From Phialophora verrucosa (lineage: Eukaryota; Ascomycota; Eurotiomycetes; Chaetothyriales; Herpotrichiellaceae), in the NCBI GenBank assembly GCA_002099365.1, contig MSED01000004.1:744001-808000 (forward strand): 64,000 nucleotides of DNA. The letters run 5' to 3'. The translations under genes were made by a program, and so were the position numbers. The notes below the pieces were generated by a model. That model was given only the letters and a program-made list of their open reading frames with translations, was not told where the DNA came from and searched no databases. This document shows, piece after piece, positions 58,034 to 64,000 of the stretch (within the stretch, counting starts at the first letter, position 1; every line of letters begins with the position of its first letter).

Positions 58034-61000
58034 TTATTTTACCCCCCTCTGTAACATACCGGCCTTCAACTCCTGAAACGTGACGGGAAACCCACTGATA
58101 GGCCACAAGGACCCTTCGCCCGCCTCGGCCGGAGGCTTCAACTTGACGAGCAAGGTCTGCGGGATAGCCGACCCTTCAGCATTGTCCAACCGGCAAGGGA
58201 CACCGAACGGCTGGCCACTCTGCTCCGCTTGGAGGGCCCCAGTCTTCCAGTCCCGCGGCAACTGCAGTTGCGTCATGACGTGCCGTGTGGCGGCGTGGTG
58301 GTAGAAGCCGTCGATGCGGCGGATCAGCGTGCGCATTGCAGGGCTTGGCGCCTGGAGTCGGCATAGGATGGTCCCGCTGATCTGTTCTCGTCTCGGGCCC
58401 TGACCGCGCGTCGGGACGGACTCGTCGCACCTGTCGGGCTCAAAGAAGAGCAGCGCGGCCGTGAGCTTGTAGGCGATGGTGTCGATCTGCTTCCAAAGGC
58501 CCGCCGGGTCTTTGGGGGACGAATCGTACAGTTTGCTCACTTTGTCGTACAGACTTTGCATCTTGTCCCATTCGTCGAGTCCGACGTGCTCTTCGAGGTT
58601 GATAGTCAGGCGGAAGTGGCGGTCGCGGGAATAATTGCTGCGTTGGCTGTTGACAAAGGCGTCCCAGACGGCATCCGTGTTGATGACGTTCTTGTAGTAT
58701 GCCGCGGCAACGTCGCCGACGCCCCCGAACTCCAGCCAGCGCGGGATCCTCGTCTCCCTGAGCTGTTTTCCCGTCCCCAGGGCGACCAGGATGTCCAAGG
58801 GCTTTTTGTAGTCTTTGTGTGCGGGCCAGATTCGGTCTTGCTCTTCCAGCGCACATTGTACGGGGAGGTTGGAATGAAGAGCACCATCTCTGAACGGGAC
58901 CCGCCCCTGTTTCCGATTCTCGGGATCATCGATCTTCCATTCGTGAAAGTAACCCGGTGCTGCCGACGTGGCCATGGCCCTAAAGATTGGGAGTTAGTGG
59001 GTGCAAATCTGAAGCTGGCACAGTTAGACTCACGCTTCCCAGACTCGGGCCTCTTTCTCAGGATTGTCTTGTCGTTCGAACCCTCGGTTGTCCACCAAAT
59101 GCTCCACATCGGAGACGTCTCCCCGAGCATACGATGCACGACTGTAGTTTGTGAACAAAGAGGGGGATCCTTCGCTGGTACTTGTCACCGCCACTCTCGT
59201 TGTTCTCTGCTGATAGGACGTGACGGCCCCTCCGAAAATGGGTTGCATGGGATCAAAGAAGTCGAGCAAGCTGGCTTTCAGTGTGCTGCTCTTGTACCTA
59301 CTTTTGATGACCCGCAGTAACATCATGATGGTCGATACCGTCGACTTGTTGACGATCTTTAACGGATCCATTCTCCAGAGAACACCGAAGCGATCCCTTT
59401 CGAAGACTCTTTTCGCCAGGCTAATGAACTTGGCTGTGAGCGCGCTGGTACTGCAGTCTCGTGGCGAATTCGCGATGGCGAGGGCGATAATGCCTCCTAC
59501 GATTGCTCGATCAGCTGTGTTTCAGCCTCAAGATGAGCCGGGGTCACGTACCTGTGCTGGTACCCACGACCAGATCGAAGAATTCCGAGATCGGAAGGTT
59601 GAGACCAATCCTTTGCTCAATCTTCTCGATCAGGGCAAGTTCAATGACGCCGCGAATGCCGCCGCCGTCTAGCGTGAGCACTCTGATACCCCCACAGCGA
59701 GGATTGAGCCGGAGAACAGGCGGAAGCGATGGGAAAATGTCACGCCCATTTTCATTCGCAGCTGAGCTTCCTTTTGGGACCGCCGTGCTTCGTTGTGCCT
59801 GCCACTCCACTGCCGTGGCATTGCACAGGACGCACTCGTCCATCACATAATGGTAGCACTTTTGCGGGAGGATCTTGCCGAAATCTTTCTCGCATTCCTC
59901 GCAGTAGCCGTGACCACACGGCAGCACATGATCAGGCGCATATTGCAGACAGGCAAAGCAGGTCATGTTGCTCTTGAGGCTCGACCATATCGGATCGACC
60001 TTGTCAAAATCTTGCGATCGCAGCGTCGGCACCCGCGCGAGAGGGAGGGTCGGCGATGATCGCTCTCGTCCAAGGATTCTGCGTCGAAATGCGGACGTCA
60101 CTTCCAGAGTCGGGGCACCACGTTGAGCTCTGACGTCCCACAGCTCTCGGTAAAGGTCAATGAAGGCCGTTCTGACCTCGCCAACCACATCAGCCACGTC
60201 TTTCTCGAATCCTGAACGATCAATCAACCCACTCCAAACAGGCCATTCTTGCTTTGATGGCGGTCGTGGTTATACGCAAAATTGACGCACTCGGTCCCGT
60301 CGCCCATCGACAGAGAACAGCGTAGAAACTGTCTCTGGTAGATTTCCAGTCCCTTGCGGCAGATCTTTGACAGCTCATCCTCAAAGATGTCCGCCGGTTC
60401 CCTCCCTGTGCTAATTTAGCCTTGGGCGTCACTGACAAGGTGCTGTTTACGTACCATGGCGAGATGTTCGATAATTGTATGTGACCAAACATACGGCGAC
60501 AATGATCTCAAACTTTGAGAACTTCTCTTTCGTGGTGCCCAGATGGCGAAGAAGATTGGCGATATGCCCAGGAATGGACATGGGCGTCGGGTTGTCTTTC
60601 CTCGCAGCCACGTGGAAGTCGAAGGGCTCATTGAATTCTGCAAAGTGCCTGAAAGCCTGACTGATCAAGTCGATCGCGGAGGCAACATCATGCCGAAAGT
60701 ACGATTTGGAGCGAGCCTTTTGAGCTTCTTGGACGCCGCCCACGATCAGCTTTCGGAGCTGAGAGTACTGTTGGTAGATGCGGTCCGGTGGCTGTCCGTT
60801 CTGTATGCTTGGGATATAACATATTTTGGTCTCGCGGAAGAAGAGCTTGAAATACTGGTCGTTGTCGTAGATCTTGTCCTCGTTGCGAATACACTTCATG
60901 TCGTGATCCTCCTTGTATTCCGAGAGGACGCGTGAATCGTCCCAAATGTCGCCGAAGTCCCGAAACATCTCGTTCCTGAGGTCGACGTGGTCGTAGAAAG

Positions 61001-62204
61001 AGTCATGATGATTTCTTGGGCCGTTGCGCACGACAAGTAAGGTCCGAGGTGAGCTTCTGCTCCTCGACGTCTTCACGGCTGATACCGCCCACTCCAGCAG
61101 CCGTTGCATTTCGCGCTTCATCTTTTGTTCTTCATTGATCACGAAGACGATGACGTCGCTGAAGGCGTACAAAAAGCGAGCGTAGAAGACATCTGCGCTC
61201 GTCTTGCCCATCTCCTTAAAACCGGGTGTCTTGATGACGAGATCCAGCTGAAGCGGTCCCTCCATCCCTGTGGCGACCGGGGATTCAGACGGTGTATTAG
61301 ACTCAGCATATGGCCTCGATCGCGAGTTTTGCGTTGCCAGAGACCCAGACGTCACGCTTGGGGCACGGGACGAGCTCGCAGAAACACTCAATGCAGCATC
61401 GGTCCGCATACTGCCGGCCGAGAAGCCCTCACAGTCAGCGTAGAGAATAGGTACTTCTTCTTGGTTCCCGTGGTCATCCCGGACATGAACAATAGTCTGG
61501 TCTCGGTAGAGGTGGACGCCGACTGATGTTGGGCGCATAGTACTTCTTGAAGATGTTGCTCTCGTTACGGGTCCGTGCACTTGACAGCCGAACACATGTC
61601 TCCAGTCCATGACGCCGGATCTCTGCATTCGGTCTACGATACCGACGGTGTTCATTGCACGGACAAGCGTCGATTTGCCCACGCCCGTATCGCCAATGAA
61701 GGACACGAGGCTCGGGTACTGCCCCAGGCTGAACTGGGCACCGGGGTTGCACAGTTTCTTGAAACGGTCAGAGACCTGGAGAATAGGCTCCTCGCCTTGT
61801 GCTGTAAGGCTGGCCATGGTCACCCGAAACCACTCTGCTTGTTGGTCAAGTCGATGGTGTTCAGTCTGAGTCCTGTCATCGACTTTCGGAGGCACGATGA
61901 CCTGAATGCACCCATCGGCCAGGGCGCTCTGTTTCTCGTGGTCCTCCCGCATCATGAGCGAGAGTGCAGACATGTGGCTGTACCAGCATGAAGAATGTCC
62001 ATCCTCTTCGCAGCCCTGGGCATGCTCGCACTCGGTCCTGTGGCAGTGACTGATGCACAGGTACCTCCGAGGAGTCCTGGCTCGACTGCAGATTGAGCAA
62101 AGCGTCAACTCTTCGATCTTTCTCCGTTCTCCGCATAAAGCGCATTTGAGGCTCGAGAGAAACGCCTCTTCAGAGAAAATGGGAGCATTTGGTGTCGCTG
62201 CCAT
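58034..62204 (-). CDS. GTPase-RING-patatin fusion protein (probable lipid-acyl-hydrolase effector)
   Basis: About 1337 aa from 62204-60455, 60405-59552, 59496-59034 and 58979-58034. Residues 21-65 are Cys/His-rich (CALC, CSIC, CISHCHRTEC), a probable zinc finger. A P-loop NTPase follows with GDTGVGKST at 171-179 and DCEG (DxxG) at 257-260, plus VIVFVINEEQ, resembling dynamin-like or septin-like GTPases. After about residue 680 a RING-like finger reads CFACLQYAPDHVLPCGHGYC, later CVLC. The C-terminal third is patatin: DGGGIRG (oxyanion loop), GTSTGG (Ser nucleophile) and DGALHSN (Asp of the dyad). It likely releases fatty acids from lipids under GTP or ligand control. Exon 2 changes frame near 60226 (TGA), see findings. 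Confidence 0.82.
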
Positions 62205-62852
62205 TGTCCAACAGGCCTCGCCTGAACCTTAAGATTGTGGTTGCAAAGCAGGAATTGCTCGGGAGATAGTTCGAAATACCAGTCTTAGCTGCTTTCGCTC
62301 AGCCTGATGCCCATGACTGCCCTTCCTTCCACAAGTTTGCCACACCGGCAATAGTTGCCAGTGGCAAAGGCCTGGAAAGGGTGCCCAGAGCGCCCTACAT
62401 GGGCATAGGCCGTCATTTTCAATACATCGTGACGCCCATCAGGCTACTCAGCCTACTGGCTCAATATAAGTCGCGGTGATGGTCGCAGAGGCGGTCAGGC
62501 TGAAAATGTGGAGCGCCTCTCATCCAATCAGGCCGGTAGAAGATGTGACAACCCACCCCTGATGCAGCAATGTAAAACATGTGGACACTGAATACGAGCG
62601 CCCGACGAAGTCTCTCTAGCAAGGTGCCTTGCCTTGCCTGTTCTGGCTCGTCATATGGAATGTGGCTCTTCAAGTCTGCCTTGGTTCGCGAACTTTTGGC
62701 GGCAGCCACAATGCACCGTAGGCAGACGTTTCAGGGGGGAAGACCTGCACAGCCTGTGCGTTGAATCCGTCATGTTAAAGCTCGACTTCTTGACTGCCAG
62801 GTAATGGTCCGCTCGATGTTGACTCGTTCCAGCACTGTTTCTACGCGCTACA
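62205..62852. promoter_or_regulatory. Divergent promoter region between patatin fusion and permease
   Basis: About 650 bp between two divergent starts. A minus-strand frame at 62461-62709 has no family likeness. No defined operator recognised. Confidence 0.4.
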
Positions 62853-64000
62853 ATGGCCACGATTCCTGACGAATATCCTCTAACAACCGGACACAGCAAC
62901 AACGGAGAGGGCTCGAGCTCACGAGGGTCTTCCTCGCAGCCGGAGCTAGGAAAAAATCGACTGCAGCCTCGCGTTGTTGCTGTTGCAACTCGGACCGGGC
63001 CTGAGCATATACAGCATCCAAATGGAGATGATGGGACGGTCGATGTTCTTGATGATGACGGCTCCGAGGAGGAGCAAGACAATACGTCTCTAAGGTAAGT
63101 TACGCACGAGTTTGGGTTGAGGACGACGGCTGATCGTTATACAGGCGCGATCTCGGTGAGCGACATGTCAATATGATCGCGTTTTCGTGTGTTATTGGGA
63201 TCGGCCTCTTCCTCCAGAATGGCAGAATTATAAATCTTGCCGGGCCTGGCATGGCGTGGCTGGCCTATCCACTGATGGGATCGATTGTTTGGTCTGTGCA
63301 AGCAACCCTCGGCGAGATGACTGCTCTCTTCCCGGTTCCGGGTGCGCTGTTCGAAATGCCCTGTCGATTTCTGGACCAGTCCATAGGGTATGCCGTTGGA
63401 TGGATGTCCTGGTGAGCTCAATTCACCGCTCCTCGTTTGCAATCGGTTCTGTTATTGACGAATGGACGAACGCAGGTTTGCATGGGTTGTTATCATCGCC
63501 GCTGAGTTGCAAGGGGTTGCCGGTCTATTCCAATTCGGCTTCAACCCAGCAGACCTCCAAAGGCTGCATTACCCGGAGCCGTCGCTGAAATGGTCGACAA
63601 CTGATGTCAACCCTGCCGTCTGGATCTCGATCTTTCTCGTCCTCACACTCGCCGTCAACCTCATTCGCGTGCGGTGGTTTGGTGAAATCGAATACTGGAT
63701 CGGATTGATGAAGATGCTGTTCATTGTCGGGTTGATACTGTTCAATATCGGTATCAACATCGAGACCGGGGCCCATTTTCGTTTCTACAACGACCCCTGG
63801 GGGTTCATCTCGCGCGCTTGGATCACACCGAGCGGTGCTGCGCAGACCGGAGGCTGGGGACATCTTGCCGGTGTTTGGTCCGCCATGACGCTGACCATCT
63901 TCTCGATGATCGGGTTCGAAGCGGTGACGGTCACCGCCGCAGAAAATCGAGAGCTGCGCACCTTTGAAGGCGTCAAAATCTCCAGCCGAAAGATCGCCAT
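62853..64000 (+). CDS. Amino-acid permease (APC family), 3' end outside window
   Basis: Visible exons 62853-63094, 63145-63411 and from 63476 to the window end. The hydrophilic Ser-rich N-terminal tail ends with RRDLGERHVNMIAFSCVIGIGLFLQ, the first-helix signature of fungal amino-acid permeases (normally IxIGGxIGTGLFL). GPGMAWLAYPLMGSIVWSVQATLGEMTALFPV and FWASLGYAVGW-like SIGYAVGWMSWFAW follow, then WFGEIEYWIGLMKM, the consensus helix 5-6 region (GExEFW). GFEAVTVTAAENR matches the family's GxE..AE motif. It would carry amino acids or related compounds across the plasma membrane. The first glycine of the usual IGG motif is changed, so specificity may be unusual. Confidence 0.92.

Noticed and set aside
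1..64000. CRISPR arrays, insertion sequences, rRNA genes
   Set aside because: Nothing resembling spaced repeats, transposases, LTRs or rRNA was seen on either strand.

Overview
This is genomic DNA from a filamentous ascomycete (Pezizomycotina). The genes carry many short introns with GTRNGT/YAG borders. The window has three Zn2Cys6 regulators, an F-box protein, MFS and amino-acid transporters, a C-terminal SKL peroxisomal signal, and ER glucosidase II next to nucleoside diphosphate kinase. The gene mix (several Baeyer-Villiger enzymes, a family III CoA-transferase, a nitrilase) would suit Eurotiomycetes or a related class, but the exact lineage cannot be fixed by eye. Exon coordinates were worked out by hand from reading frame, splice sites and family similarity. 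Where stated, the summed exons are a whole number of codons.

Layout. 0-3 kb is housekeeping: glucosidase II alpha (minus, cut by the window edge), nucleoside diphosphate kinase, and a mitochondrial DUF1279/FAM210-like membrane protein. 3.9-16 kb looks like a partly decayed catabolic cluster: two divergent Zn2Cys6 regulators, a Baeyer-Villiger monooxygenase pseudogene, a short-chain dehydrogenase and a sugar-porter-type MFS transporter. 17-29.5 kb holds an F-box protein, a bZIP regulator whose last exon lies beyond a 294-bp intron, a 4.1-kb stretch without a recognisable gene, a third Zn2Cys6 regulator and an Atg33/Scm4-like protein. 31-35 kb carries a MaoC-type hydratase followed by a 4-coumarate:CoA-ligase-like enzyme ending in SKL, probably a small acyl-CoA (peroxisomal) module. 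35-39 kb has a large glycosylated membrane protein and a Ser/Thr-rich surface protein, both of unknown function.

40-42 kb encodes a 595-aa intronless protein that resembles, from memory, a family mostly met in actinobacteria and their phages. 42-54 kb is a second metabolic block: an intact six-exon Baeyer-Villiger monooxygenase, a small VOC-fold protein, a wrecked sugar transporter, a cyanide hydratase/nitrilase with one frameshift and a GMC oxidoreductase with two or three. 55.6-57.4 kb is a CaiB/BaiF CoA-transferase. 58-62.2 kb encodes the most striking protein of the window, of about 1337 aa: zinc-binding N-terminus, P-loop GTPase, RING-like finger and C-terminal patatin lipase. This design resembles effector proteins of fungal and bacterial immunity, with one apparent frame break. 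A truncated amino-acid permease starts at 62853.

Two themes stand out. First, accessory metabolic genes in several stages of decay sit between intact ones; in two pseudogenes a Trp codon has become a stop by a G-to-A change. Second, two genes (the phage-family-like protein and the GTPase-RING-patatin fusion) are candidates for poorly described biology.
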